NCBI RefSeq assembly: GCF_003857055.1 | Contig: NZ_QGSZ01000190.1 | Span: 1 to 64,000 of the forward strand | Reading direction: 5' to 3' | From: Micromonospora inaquosa | Lineage (GTDB): Bacteria; Actinomycetota; Actinomycetes; Mycobacteriales; Micromonosporaceae | Length of the DNA stretch: 64,000 nucleotides | Part shown: positions 35,327 to 43,409 of the stretch, piece by piece | How the letters are laid out: each line of letters starts with the position of its first letter | How positions within the stretch are numbered: the first letter of the stretch is position 1 | Program-made: the position numbers and the translations under genes | The notes under the pieces: model-generated | Database searches by the model: none | The model's input: the letters and a program-made list of their open reading frames with translations, nothing else | What the model was told of the DNA's origin: nothing

Positions 35327-35367
35327 CTTCCGCCTGTTGGATGATTGACTCAAGATCGACGCGGAAG
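35327..35367. promoter_or_regulatory. Inverted repeat between bkd-type operon and Lrp gene
   Basis: CTTCCGC (35327-35333) and GCGGAAG (35361-35367) flank a 27-nt AT-richer segment in the only shared promoter region of the E1alpha operon and the divergent Lrp/AsnC gene. It is a candidate site for Lrp-type wrapping, inferred from position and symmetry only. Confidence 0.4.
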
Positions 35368-35398
35368 GCGGGACGGTTGGCATGCGGAGGGCCGGTCA

Positions 35399-35905
35399 GT
35401 GAGCCAGGAGACCGCCGACGAAGCGAGCCGGGGCGCGGGATCGGGACGATCGGCCAGATCCCTGGACGAGGTCGACCGGCGGATCCTCGACGAGCTGGTC
35501 CGCGACGGTCGGACGTCGGTGCGCACCCTCGCCGAACGGATCCACATCTCCCGCACCAACGCGTACGCGCGGGTGGAGCGGTTGCTCCGCGACGGGGTGA
35601 TCACCGGGTTCCGGGCCCAGGTGGCACCCGCGGCGGCCGGGCTGGGCACGTCGGCGTACATCGCCCTGACCATCGAGCAGAACACCTGGCGGGAGGTGTC
35701 GGCCGAGCTGGCCCGGGTGCGCTACATCGAGCACGCCGCGCTGCTCGGCGGTGACCACGACGTGCTCGCGCTGGTGCGCGCCCCGGACAACGCGGCGCTG
35801 CGCGATGTGGTGCTGGGCCGGGTGCAGAGCATTCCCGGGGTGCTGTCCACCCGCACCTGGCTGGTCTTCGAGGAGTTCGACGGGACTGGCAGCCCCTGGG
35901 CGTGA
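35399..35905 (+). CDS. Lrp/AsnC family transcriptional regulator
   Basis: A 168-residue regulator. An N-terminal HTH (about 30-75; LDEVDRRILDELVRDGRTSVRTLAERIHISRTNAYARVERL) is followed by the RAM/AsnC ligand-binding beta-alpha-beta domain (ITGFRAQVAPAAAGLGTSAYIALT to the end). The preferred start is GTG at 35399 with GGAGGGC 8 nt upstream. Divergence from the branched-chain 2-oxoacid dehydrogenase operon suggests it is a BkdR-like regulator responding to branched-chain amino or oxo acids. Confidence 0.9.
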   Translation: MSQETADEASRGAGSGRSARSLDEVDRRILDELVRDGRTSVRTLAERIHISRTNAYARVERLLRDGVITGFRAQVAPAAAGLGTSAYIALTIEQNTWREVSAELARVRYIEHAALLGGDHDVLALVRAPDNAALRDVVLGRVQSIPGVLSTRTWLVFEEFDGTGSPWA

Positions 35906-35915
35906 CCGGCCGGGC

Positions 35916-36887
35916 TCAGCGCTCCGGCGGGGCCTCCAGCCCGTCGCGGTCGGCCAACTCCAGCAACGGCTCCAGTGAGTGCCGGTCGCCGTCCAGGCCG
36001 GCGTGCGGGTCGCCGCGCTCGGCGAACCGGGCCGGCATACTGAGCACGTCGAAGTCCTCCGGGCGGGCCTGGTCCAGCTCCGACCAGTCCAACGGCGCCG
36101 AAACCAGCGCGGCCGGCGTCGGTCGGATCGAGTACGCCGAGGTCACCGTGTGGTCCCGGGCCATCTGGTTGTAGTCGACGAAGACCGGCCGGTCCCGCTG
36201 CTCGCGCCACCAGGTGGTGGTGACCAGGTCCGGCAGCCGACGCTGCATCTCCCGGCCGAGCGCGAGCACCGCCCGACGGCAGTCACCGAAGCTCCACCGC
36301 GGCTCGATCGACAGGTAGACGTGCAGGCCACGACCGCCGGTGGTCTTCGGGTAGCCGGTCATGCCCAGCTCGGCGAGGAACGCCCGCACCTCGTGCGCCA
36401 CCGGCACCACCTGCTCGAAGCCGACGCCGGGCATCGGGTCCAGGTCGATGCGCAGCTGGTCGGGGCGTTCCACGTCGGCGGCGGTGACCGGCCACGGGTG
36501 GAACCGCAGGGTGCCCAGGTTGGCCGCCCAGATGACCACTGCCAGCTCGCTCGGCGCGACCTCGTCGGCGGTACGGCCACTGGGAAAGGTGATGTGCGCG
36601 GTCCGCACCCACTCGGGCGCCCCCGCCGGCAGCCGCTTCTGGTAGAACGCGTCGCCCCGGTTGGTCTGCCGGGTGGCGATCGTCGCGCCCTCGAAGACAC
36701 CGCGGGGCCAGCGTTCCAGCATGGTGGGCCGGTCCCGCAGCGCGCGCAGGATGCCGTCACCCACCGCCAGGAAGTAGTTGACCACGTCCAGCTTGGTCAG
36801 CCCACGCTCCGGGAAGTACGGCTTGTCGGGGCTGGAGACGCGGACCAGCCGCTCCCCCACCTGGATCTCCTCCGCCGCCGTCGCCAT
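35916..36887 (-). CDS. Stand-alone LigD-type DNA polymerase/primase
   Basis: A 323-residue archaeo-eukaryotic-primase-family polymerase like the polymerase domain of LigD, which fills or extends ends during non-homologous end joining. Catalytic acidic residues are in LRIDLDPMPG, with KTTGGRGLHVYL and TVTSAYSIRPTP further on; the opening DKPYFPERGLTKLDVVNYF is typical. Neither a ligase nor a phosphoesterase domain is fused, and no ku gene is adjacent, so it may serve NHEJ in trans or another repair route. The ATG at 36887 gives the family N-terminus. Confidence 0.92.
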   Translation of the reverse strand: MATAAEEIQVGERLVRVSSPDKPYFPERGLTKLDVVNYFLAVGDGILRALRDRPTMLERWPRGVFEGATIATRQTNRGDAFYQKRLPAGAPEWVRTAHITFPSGRTADEVAPSELAVVIWAANLGTLRFHPWPVTAADVERPDQLRIDLDPMPGVGFEQVVPVAHEVRAFLAELGMTGYPKTTGGRGLHVYLSIEPRWSFGDCRRAVLALGREMQRRLPDLVTTTWWREQRDRPVFVDYNQMARDHTVTSAYSIRPTPAALVSAPLDWSELDQARPEDFDVLSMPARFAERGDPHAGLDGDRHSLEPLLELADRDGLEAPPER

Positions 36888-36990
36888 CTGCCGAGGGTAC
36901 GACGCGCAGGCACGCCGTACGGCCATCGAATGGACACCCGTGCAGCGCGGCGGCGGAACTGTCCGGCGGCGGCGGGGCTGGCGCACCCGG

Positions 36991-37362
36991 TCAGGTGATC
37001 AGCAGCACGCCCACCACGATCATTGGCAGCCCGACGAAGAGGAAGATGCCGACGCCGGTGAGCACCTGGCCACCGTCGGTCGTCTCCCGTTCCGGTGCGG
37101 CGCCAAAGGTGGCGCGCGGGCCGAGCATGCCCATCCGGCTCAGCGTCAGGTCGCCCGTCACGCCGATGAGCCCGCCCACCACCACCAAGCCGATGCCCAG
37201 CCGGTTGGTGTAGGCACCGCCGGCGATCGCCACCCAGATCGCTGCCGCGACGGCGACCAGCACCCCGCCCATCACGAACATCAGAAACGCTTCCCGCAAA
37301 CCTCGCACGACGGTCACCGTCGACACCCCCCCCCGTTGGCTGTCGAGCACATTGTTCCCCAT
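36991..37362 (-). CDS. Small membrane protein of unknown function
   Basis: A 123-residue protein with three membrane helices (about 28-52, 58-76 and 100-122) and a hydrophilic loop containing SRMGMLGPRATFG. I do not recognise a family. The ATG at 37362 has GAGGGG upstream. Shortly after it the coding strand has a run of nine G (37326-37334), just before a GTG that could be an alternative start (37325). Length changes in this run would shift the frame for the longer form only. Confidence 0.6.
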   Translation of the reverse strand: MGNNVLDSQRGGVSTVTVVRGLREAFLMFVMGGVLVAVAAAIWVAIAGGAYTNRLGIGLVVVGGLIGVTGDLTLSRMGMLGPRATFGAAPERETTDGGQVLTGVGIFLFVGLPMIVVGVLLIT

Positions 37363-37474
37363 CAACCCCTCGCGGCGCTGCCCCGAAGGACGGCGCTGGC
37401 CTGCACGGTCGTCAGGCGGCGTGCGATCGGCCGGGCCACGGTTACCGCCGTGGGCACCCGGGTAGGGGGTCGGC

Positions 37475-38206
37475 ATGGCGGAACTGGCGACGCTCTGGAT
37501 CATCCGGCACGGTGAGAGCACCGCGAACGTGGCGGCGACACACGCCGAGGCGACCGGTGAGGAGCTGATCGGCCTCAGGAACCGCGACGCCGACGTGCCG
37601 CTCTCCCCCACCGGGGAGGAGCAGGCCCAGGCCACCGGTCGTTGGCTGGCCGGGCTTGCCCCGGACCGTCGGCCGGACGTGGCGGTGGTCTCGCCGTACC
37701 TGCGGGCAGTCTCCACCGCCGAGTTGGCACTGCACGGCACCGACATCCCGGTGAGCCGGGACGAGCGGCTGCGCGACCGGGAGCTCGGCATCCTCGACGG
37801 GCTGACCGGCCACGGGGTACGTCAGCGGTACCCGGACGAGGCCGCGCGCCGGGAACGACTCGGCAAGTTCTACTACCGGCCGCCGGGCGGAGAGTCCTGG
37901 ACGGACGTGGCGCTGCGGTTGCGCACGCTCCTCGGCGACCTGCGCCGAGACCACGAGGGCCAGCGTGTTCTGCTCTTCGGCCACGACGCGCTGGTCTTTC
38001 TGCTGCGCTACCTGATCGAGGGGCTGACCGAGACGGACCTGATGGCGCTGACCCGCCAGCACGTGATCGCCAACTGCTCCATCACCGACTGGTCCGCCGA
38101 CGCGGAGCAGCGGCTGACGCTTGCCGGCTTCAACGAGGTGGGCCACCTGCACCGACAGGGCGCCCAGCCCACCAGGGAGGACGAGATCCATGCCGAGCCG
38201 GTCTGA
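37475..38206 (+). CDS. Histidine phosphatase family protein
   Basis: A 243-residue phosphoglycerate-mutase-like phosphatase. The catalytic RHGES (about residues 10-14) opens the protein, and the second catalytic His is in LLFGHDALV; SPYLRAVSTAEL and ERLRDRELGILDG supply the Arg and Glu of the active site. The substrate is unknown. Its end overlaps the NAD(P)HX dehydratase gene by 17 nt, so the two are co-expressed; a link to repair of damaged nucleotides is possible but inferred. Confidence 0.9.
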   Translation: MAELATLWIIRHGESTANVAATHAEATGEELIGLRNRDADVPLSPTGEEQAQATGRWLAGLAPDRRPDVAVVSPYLRAVSTAELALHGTDIPVSRDERLRDRELGILDGLTGHGVRQRYPDEAARRERLGKFYYRPPGGESWTDVALRLRTLLGDLRRDHEGQRVLLFGHDALVFLLRYLIEGLTETDLMALTRQHVIANCSITDWSADAEQRLTLAGFNEVGHLHRQGAQPTREDEIHAEPV

Positions 38207-39059
38207 GGTGAAGGTGATCACGCCGGGTCTGCTGCGGGACTGGGCGCTGCCGGTGCCGGTCGGTGGGAAGGAGAGCCGGGGCACCGTGCTGGTGGTCGGC
38301 GGTTCCCGTTTCACGCCGGGTGCGGTGCTGCTCGCCGGGGTTGCCGCGTTGCGCGCCGGGGCCGGGGTGCTCCAGCTCGCCGCCGCCGAGTCCACCGCCG
38401 CCGCGCTGAGCATCCAGGTGCCCGAGGCGTTGGTGGTCGGCCTGCCGGAGACCGCCGACGGCGCGGTGGCCGCCGACCGGGACGGCCAGCTCGGCGACCT
38501 GGTCGGGCAGGCCGACGTGGTGGCGATCGGGCCGGGTCTGAAGGCGATCGACGAGACCAACCGCCTGCTGGACCTGGTCCTGGAGGCGGCGCGTCCGGAC
38601 ACGTCGCTGGTGCTCGACGCGTACGCCCTCGGCGCGCTCAGCCACGCACCGGACCTACTGGTCGGCTCGGGTCGACCCGTGGTGCTCACCCCCAACGTCA
38701 CCGAGGCCGGGCACCTGCTCGGGCGGGACCCGGGCGACGACCTGGACGCCGAGGCGGCCGAGGTGGCCGCCCGGTACGAGGCGGTCGTGTCGCTGTACGG
38801 GCACGTGGCCGCCCCGGACGGGCGGGGTTGGCGGGAGGAGAGCGGCGACGCCGGGTTGGGCACCTCCGGCAGCGGGGACGTGCTCGCCGGGTTGCTGGCG
38901 GGGCTGCTGTCGCGGGGTGCCGAGCCGGCGCAGGCGGCCTGCTGGGGCTCGTTCGCGCACTCGGTGAGCGGCCAACGGCTGATCCCCCGCTACGGCCGGA
39001 TCGGCTTTCTGGCCCGGGAGTTGCTCGACGAGATCCCCCGCACCCTCGCCATGGTCTGA
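38190..39059 (+). CDS. nnrD: ADP-dependent NAD(P)H-hydrate dehydratase
   Basis: A 289-residue ribokinase-like enzyme that converts hydrated NADH or NADPH (NAD(P)HX) back to the cofactor using ADP. Motifs: RGTVLVVGGSRFTPGAVLLAG, VAIGPGL, LDAYAL and the catalytic GTSGSGDVLAG, whose Asp is the base. It is the YjeF C-terminal domain alone; the epimerase domain must be encoded elsewhere. The ATG at 38190 follows GGGAGGA and lies inside the end of the phosphatase gene. Confidence 0.92.
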   Translation: MPSRSEVKVITPGLLRDWALPVPVGGKESRGTVLVVGGSRFTPGAVLLAGVAALRAGAGVLQLAAAESTAAALSIQVPEALVVGLPETADGAVAADRDGQLGDLVGQADVVAIGPGLKAIDETNRLLDLVLEAARPDTSLVLDAYALGALSHAPDLLVGSGRPVVLTPNVTEAGHLLGRDPGDDLDAEAAEVAARYEAVVSLYGHVAAPDGRGWREESGDAGLGTSGSGDVLAGLLAGLLSRGAEPAQAACWGSFAHSVSGQRLIPRYGRIGFLARELLDEIPRTLAMV

Positions 39060-39138
39060 GGCGGTTTCACCTGTTTCCGTATTCGGCGTGGGGGTACCGG
39101 AACCACACCAGCCGAGACTTTTCAGGGAGGTCATACCG

Positions 39139-39639
39139 GTGTCGACCGATGCCATCGTCCTGCTCAAAGAGGACCACAAGGAAATGCGCCGCCTGTTCAA
39201 GGCCTTCCAGGACGCCGAGGAGGGGCCGGCGAGTCAGCGGCAGAAGCTGGTGGACCAGATCCTGGAGGCGCTGACGGTGCACACCTATCTGGAGAACGAG
39301 GTGATGTACCCGGAGGTCCGCCGGCTGCTGCCCGACCTGGAGGACGACATCCTCGAGTCGTACGAGGAACACCACGTCGCCGACGTGCTCTGCGCCGAAC
39401 TGGCCGCCATGGACGCCGGCGACGAGCGGTTCAACGCCAAGACGACAGTGCTGATCGAGAACGTCACCCACCACGTCGAGGAGGAAGAGCAGGAGTGGTT
39501 CCCCAAGGTCCGCGACGCGCTGGGCCGCAAGCAGCTCCAGGAGATCGGCGAGAAGATGATCGCGCTGCGCGCGGACGCGCCGCGTACCCCCACCGCGCCG
39601 AAGGCGATCAAGAAGGCGCTCGATGCGGTGACGGCCTGA
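39139..39639 (+). CDS. Hemerythrin domain-containing protein
   Basis: A 166-residue four-helix protein with a probable di-iron site. Ligand motifs are LKEDHKEMRRL (about 8-18), HTYLENEVMYPE (about 51-62), EEHHVAD and HHVEEEEQEWFP (about 113-124), the HxxxE/HxxE pattern of HHE-domain hemerythrins. A Lys/Ala-rich tail follows. Such proteins bind oxygen or respond to oxidative stress. The GTG at 39139 has AGGGAGG 8 nt upstream. It is monocistronic with a strong terminator. Confidence 0.92.
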   Translation: MSTDAIVLLKEDHKEMRRLFKAFQDAEEGPASQRQKLVDQILEALTVHTYLENEVMYPEVRRLLPDLEDDILESYEEHHVADVLCAELAAMDAGDERFNAKTTVLIENVTHHVEEEEQEWFPKVRDALGRKQLQEIGEKMIALRADAPRTPTAPKAIKKALDAVTA

Positions 39640-39653
39640 GGTCGCCGCTCACA

Positions 39654-39686
39654 CCGAAGGGCCCGGCACCCTGCCGGGCCCTTCGG
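39654..39686 (+). terminator. Terminator of the hemerythrin gene
   Basis: A 15-bp perfect stem (39654-39668 with 39672-39686) with a 3-nt loop starts 14 nt after the stop. Confidence 0.85.
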
Positions 39687-39750
39687 CGCACCTCGACGGG
39701 TCGCCTCCAGGAGGGCGGCCCGAACGACCAGGCCCGGCCCGGTAGGATCG

Positions 39751-39832
39751 GCCCAGGCCGTTACTGGCGCGTGGGGATGGAAAACCATCGGGGAGCGGCC
39801 TCGTCACGTGGACGTTTGCCGAGCGCCTGGGC
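39751..39832 (+). promoter_or_regulatory. ZTP (pfl) riboswitch upstream of glyA
   Basis: The leader matches the ZTP riboswitch. P1 pairs GCCCAGGC (39751-39758) with GCCTGGGC (39825-39832). The conserved ACTGGCG follows at 39763-39769, then P2 GATGG-AAAA-CCATC (39776-39789), the conserved CGGGGAGCG (39789-39798), and the closing GCGCCTGGGC. The element senses ZTP/ZMP, signalling 10-formyl-tetrahydrofolate shortage, and turns on one-carbon genes such as glyA. It ends 17 nt before the ribosome-binding site, with no separate terminator, so control of translation is plausible. Confidence 0.9.
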
Positions 39833-39858
39833 CTTCCCGCACGTCTGTTGGAGGTCGC

Positions 39859-41295
39859 ATGTCCCGCAACGCCGAGTCCACCGCATTCCGGAGCGCCCTT
39901 GAGGTGATCCGGGCCGTCGAGCCGCGGGTCGCCGACGCCATCGGCGCCGAGCTGACCGATCAGCGGGAGTCGCTCAAGCTGATCGCCAGCGAGAACTACG
40001 CCTCTCCGGCGACCCTGCTGGCCATGGGCAACTGGTTCAGTGACAAGTACGCCGAGGGCACCGTCGGCCGCCGCTTCTACGCCGGTTGCCAGAACGTCGA
40101 CACCGTCGAGGCGCTCGCCGCCGAGCACGCCCGGGAGCTGTTCGGCGCCGCGCACGCGTACGTGCAGCCGCACTCGGGCATCGACGCCAACCTGGTCGCG
40201 TTCTGGGCGGTGCTGGCCGACCGGGTGGAGTCGCCCGCCCTGAAGAAGGCCCAGGTCCGCCAGGTCAACGACCTCACCGAGGCCGACTGGTTCGCGCTGC
40301 GCCGGGAGCTGGGCAACCAGCGGATGCTCGGCATGTCGCTGGACGCCGGTGGTCACCTCACCCACGGCTTCCGGCCGAACATCTCCGGCAAGATGTTCGA
40401 CCAGCGCAGCTACGGCACCGACCCGGCAACCGGCCTGATCGACTACGACCGGGTGGCCGAGGCCGCCCGCGAGTTCAAGCCGCTGATCCTGGTGGGCGGC
40501 TACTCGGCGTACCCCCGGAAGGTGAACTTCCGGATCCTGCGCGAGATCGCCGACTCGGTCGGCGCGACCTTCATGGTCGACATGGCGCACTTCGCCGGCC
40601 TGGTGGCCGGCAAGGTCTTCACCGGCGACTTCGACCCGGTGCCGCACGCGCACATCGTCACCACCACCACGCACAAGTCCCTGCGCGGCCCGCGCGGCGG
40701 CATGGTGCTCTGCCAGCCGGAGCTGGCCGACCAGGTGGACCGGGGCTGCCCGATGGTGCTCGGTGGTCCGCTGCCGCACGTGATGGCCGCCAAGGCGGTC
40801 GCGCTCGCCGAGGCCCGCCGGCCCGACTTCGCCGACTACGCCCAGCGGATCGTGGACAACGCGCAGGCGCTCGCCGAGGGGCTGCTGCGCCGGGGCGCGA
40901 AGCTGGTCACCGGCGGCACCGACAACCACCTGGTGCTGATCGACGTCTCCGGTTACGGGCTCACCGGCCGGCAGGCCGAGCAGGCCCTGCTCGACTCGGG
41001 CATCGTCACCAACCGCAACTCGGTCCCGCAGGACCCGAACGGCGCCTGGTACACGTCCGGCATCCGGATCGGCACCCCGGCGTTGACCACCCGGGGTCTC
41101 GGCACCGCCGAGATGGACCAGACCGCCGAGCTGATCCACACCGTGCTGGCCCAGACCACCGCCGGCGCCAACGCCGACGGCACCCCGTCGAAGGCGAAGT
41201 ACACCCTGGACCCCGGCCTGGCCGACAAGGTCGCCCGCCAGGCGACCGACCTGCTGGCCACGCACCCCCTCTACCCCGCCATCGACCTGGGCTGA
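39859..41295 (+). CDS. glyA: Serine hydroxymethyltransferase
   Basis: A 478-residue PLP enzyme that interconverts serine and glycine and charges tetrahydrofolate with a methylene group. Conserved parts: [36 protein letters not shown], the PLP lysine in [15 protein letters not shown], and [11 protein letters not shown]. It is longer than the usual 420 residues because of an insertion near 115-145, as in other actinobacterial members of this subgroup. The ATG at 39859 follows GGAGG and the ZTP riboswitch, which fits the enzyme's role in folate one-carbon supply. Confidence 0.96.
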   Translation: MSRNAESTAFRSALEVIRAVEPRVADAIGAELTDQRESLKLIASENYASPATLLAMGNWFSDKYAEGTVGRRFYAGCQNVDTVEALAAEHARELFGAAHAYVQPHSGIDANLVAFWAVLADRVESPALKKAQVRQVNDLTEADWFALRRELGNQRMLGMSLDAGGHLTHGFRPNISGKMFDQRSYGTDPATGLIDYDRVAEAAREFKPLILVGGYSAYPRKVNFRILREIADSVGATFMVDMAHFAGLVAGKVFTGDFDPVPHAHIVTTTTHKSLRGPRGGMVLCQPELADQVDRGCPMVLGGPLPHVMAAKAVALAEARRPDFADYAQRIVDNAQALAEGLLRRGAKLVTGGTDNHLVLIDVSGYGLTGRQAEQALLDSGIVTNRNSVPQDPNGAWYTSGIRIGTPALTTRGLGTAEMDQTAELIHTVLAQTTAGANADGTPSKAKYTLDPGLADKVARQATDLLATHPLYPAIDLG

Positions 41296-41301
41296 GCGGC
41301 G

Positions 41302-41332
41302 GTGTCACCGACGGTGACGCCGTCGGTGACAC
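41302..41332 (+). terminator. Terminator of glyA
   Basis: A 13-bp perfect stem (41302-41314 with 41320-41332) around TGACG starts 7 nt after the glyA stop. Confidence 0.75.
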
Positions 41333-41342
41333 TCGCCCGGAC

Positions 41343-41390
41343 GAGCGATATACCGCTGGGTCATGGTTATGACCCAGCGGTATATCGCTC
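41343..41390. repeat. Perfect 22-bp-arm intergenic palindrome
   Basis: The arms 41343-41364 and 41369-41390 are exact reverse complements separated only by GGTT. The arms contain GATATACC, unusually AT-rich for this DNA, and a separate canonical terminator lies just before it, so it is not simply the glyA terminator. It resembles in size the palindromes at 10-65 and 26345-26431. Confidence 0.75.
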
Positions 41391-41437
41391 ACTCAGGGAC
41401 GTGCCACCGGCGGCGGGGCCGGCGCGGACGGCGGCTC

Positions 41438-41689
41438 TCAGGCCATGGGGCGCTTCAGGTGGTAGCGGTGCACTTCGGTGCTGCCCTGGACGTTGTTGAC
41501 GTCCTCGGCGGCGGAGACGAGCTCCCACCCCTCCCGGCCGGCGCGATTGAGGTGCGCGATGGCCGTGTCGCCGTAGGCGGTGATGTCCTTGCGTGACCCG
41601 TCCGGCGCGTACCAGACGAACGAGACGTGAAAATTGCGGCCCTGTCCTTGATAGCGACGGACGAGCAGGGCGTACTCCCAGGCAACCAT
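41438..41689 (-). CDS. DUF4177-like small protein
   Basis: An 83-residue protein. It begins with a beta strand VAWEYALLVRRY and ends with HLNRAGREGWELVSAAEDVN, the pattern of DUF4177-like proteins (two strands, a helix and GWELV). It has no signal or membrane segment and no known function. It lies between the glyA region and the polyketide cluster, on the cluster's strand but 131 nt after its last gene, and probably does not belong to it. Confidence 0.7.
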   Translation of the reverse strand: MVAWEYALLVRRYQGQGRNFHVSFVWYAPDGSRKDITAYGDTAIAHLNRAGREGWELVSAAEDVNNVQGSTEVHRYHLKRPMA

Positions 41690-41820
41690 GGGCCCTATTA
41701 TGTCTGTCCACCCAGGACGGCGGCACGCGGGCCGTCGCGCATTGCCATCCGATGAACGCGCTGCGTCAACCCGCCCGCGGCGATATCGGAACCCCCGAGA
41801 ACGCGCGACAGCGCGGACGG

Positions 41821-42138
41821 TCAGGCCAGGGCCGGCGTCTGGGCGTGGATGTGGAAGCGCAACGAACGGGCGTCGGTGAAGCACTCCCGCATCGGGCGCA
41901 CCAGTTCCCGGTGCTCCGGGCTGCGTTCCCAGTTCTCGAAGTCGGCCAGGCTCGCCCACTCACTGGTGATCAACCACTGCTCCGGGTCGGTCGACGAACG
42001 GCACACCTGATCGACCAGGTGCCCCGGCACGCCCCCGGCGACCAGGTGCCGCACCTGTTCGTACGCGGCGAGGAACCGCTCGGTGCGCGGCACCGGCACC
42101 CGTACCAGGAAGACCACCCGGGCCCGTTGCTCGCTCAT
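41821..42138 (-). CDS. Antibiotic biosynthesis monooxygenase (ABM) family protein
   Basis: A 105-residue dimeric ferredoxin-like protein of the ABM family. ARVVFLVRVPVPRTERFLAAYEQV, QWLITSEWASLADFENWERSPEHRELV are typical. In type II polyketide clusters such proteins are cofactor-free anthrone oxygenases (TcmH, ActVA-ORF6) or cyclase-like accessory proteins. It is the last gene of the nine-gene minus-strand operon, and its ATG overlaps the KS-beta stop (ATGA). It probably oxidises the aromatic product to a quinone. Confidence 0.85.
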   Translation of the reverse strand: MSEQRARVVFLVRVPVPRTERFLAAYEQVRHLVAGGVPGHLVDQVCRSSTDPEQWLITSEWASLADFENWERSPEHRELVRPMRECFTDARSLRFHIHAQTPALA

Positions 42139-43409
42139 GACGCCTCTCCCCTCATCGGCGCGGCCCCACGTAGGACCAGCGCGCTGTTGAACCCGTCGAA
42201 GCCGCGCGCGCACACCAGCGCGAGCCGGCTGCGCGGCCGGCGGTGCTCCCGCAGGAAGTCCAGCTCACAGCCCTCGGCCACCTCGTCCGGCCCCGCCGAC
42301 GCGGGCAGCGTGTCATGGGCGAAGGCGAGTAACGCGGTGGCCACGTCCAACGCCGAGCCGCCCTGGTACGCCCGACCGGTCAGCGGTTTCTGGGTCGTCA
42401 CCGGAGGCGGCCGGTCGGCGAACACGGCCCGCAGGGCCTCCGCCTCGCTGCGGTCGTAGCGGGGCACACCGAGCGCGTCGGGCAGCACCACGTCGATTCC
42501 GGCCGGGTCGACGCCCGCCCGGTCCAGGGCCAGGCGCATCGCCCGCGCGTACTGGGCCGGGTCACCGACACTGTCCGCGGTGGTGTGCGCGGCATCGTGG
42601 GTGGCGCCCCACCCGCTCACCTCGCCGTAGACCCGGGCACCCCGGGCCAGGGCGTGCCCCAACTCCTCCACCACGAACACCGCTCCCCCCTCGGCCGGCA
42701 GGTAACCGCTGGCCGTGGCGTCGAACGGACGGTACGCCCGCTCCGGGTCGGCGACGTCGCTGAGCAGCCCCGAGCGCAGCTGGCAGGCCAACGCGTACGG
42801 GCTCAACGGGCACTCGGTGGCCCCGGCGATCACCACCGGAGTGCCTCGGCGCACCGCACGGGCGGCGTGCGCCAGGCTGTCCAACCCGCCGGCCGACTCC
42901 GCGACCAGCACCCCACTCGGGCCCTTGAACTGGTGGTGGATGGAGAGCTGACCGACGCTGGCCGCGTAGAACCAGGCGATCGACTGGTACGCCCCGACCG
43001 TGCGCGACGAGCCGCCCCACAGTCGTTGCAACTCCCGCTGACCGAACAGGTTGCCCCCGGACGAACTGGCCAGGGTCACCGCGTAGCCGTACGGGTCAGG
43101 TGCCCGGTCGGGCAACCCGGCGTCGGCCAACGCCAGCCGGGTGGCGGCGAAGCCGAGGTGCGTCCACCGGTCGGTCTGCACCAGTTGCCGACTGTCGGCG
43201 TAGGAGTCGGCGGTGAAGCCGGGCACCTCCCCGCCGAAGCGGGTCGGATAGCCGGACGGGTCGAACAACGTGATCGGTCCGGTCCTGCGGGTGCCGGCGA
43301 GCACCGTACGCCAGTGCGCGTCCGCGCCGATGCCGCTCGGCGCGACCACCCCGATGCCGGTCACCACCGCCCGGGCCGTCACCCCGCCCCGCTGCTGAGG
43401 GGCGCTCAC
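42135..43409 (-). CDS. Type II PKS ketosynthase beta subunit (chain length factor)
   Basis: A 424-residue thiolase-fold partner of KS-alpha that fixes polyketide chain length. It aligns with KS-alpha throughout but lacks the catalytic residues: the Cys position is Ser172 in [11 protein letters not shown] (most chain length factors have Gln here), the first His motif is PDALGVPRY and the second AYQGGSALD. The start overlaps the KS-alpha stop by 4 nt, giving equal expression of the heterodimer. The Ser is an unusual detail that could reflect a divergent subclass. Confidence 0.95.
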   Translation of the reverse strand: MSAPQQRGGVTARAVVTGIGVVAPSGIGADAHWRTVLAGTRRTGPITLFDPSGYPTRFGGEVPGFTADSYADSRQLVQTDRWTHLGFAATRLALADAGLPDRAPDPYGYAVTLASSSGGNLFGQRELQRLWGGSSRTVGAYQSIAWFYAASVGQLSIHHQFKGPSGVLVAESAGGLDSLAHAARAVRRGTPVVIAGATECPLSPYALACQLRSGLLSDVADPERAYRPFDATASGYLPAEGGAVFVVEELGHALARGARVYGEVSGWGATHDAAHTTADSVGDPAQYARAMRLALDRAGVDPAGIDVVLPDALGVPRYDRSEAEALRAVFADRPPPVTTQKPLTGRAYQGGSALDVATALLAFAHDTLPASAGPDEVAEGCELDFLREHRRPRSRLALVCARGFDGFNSALVLRGAAPMRGEAS

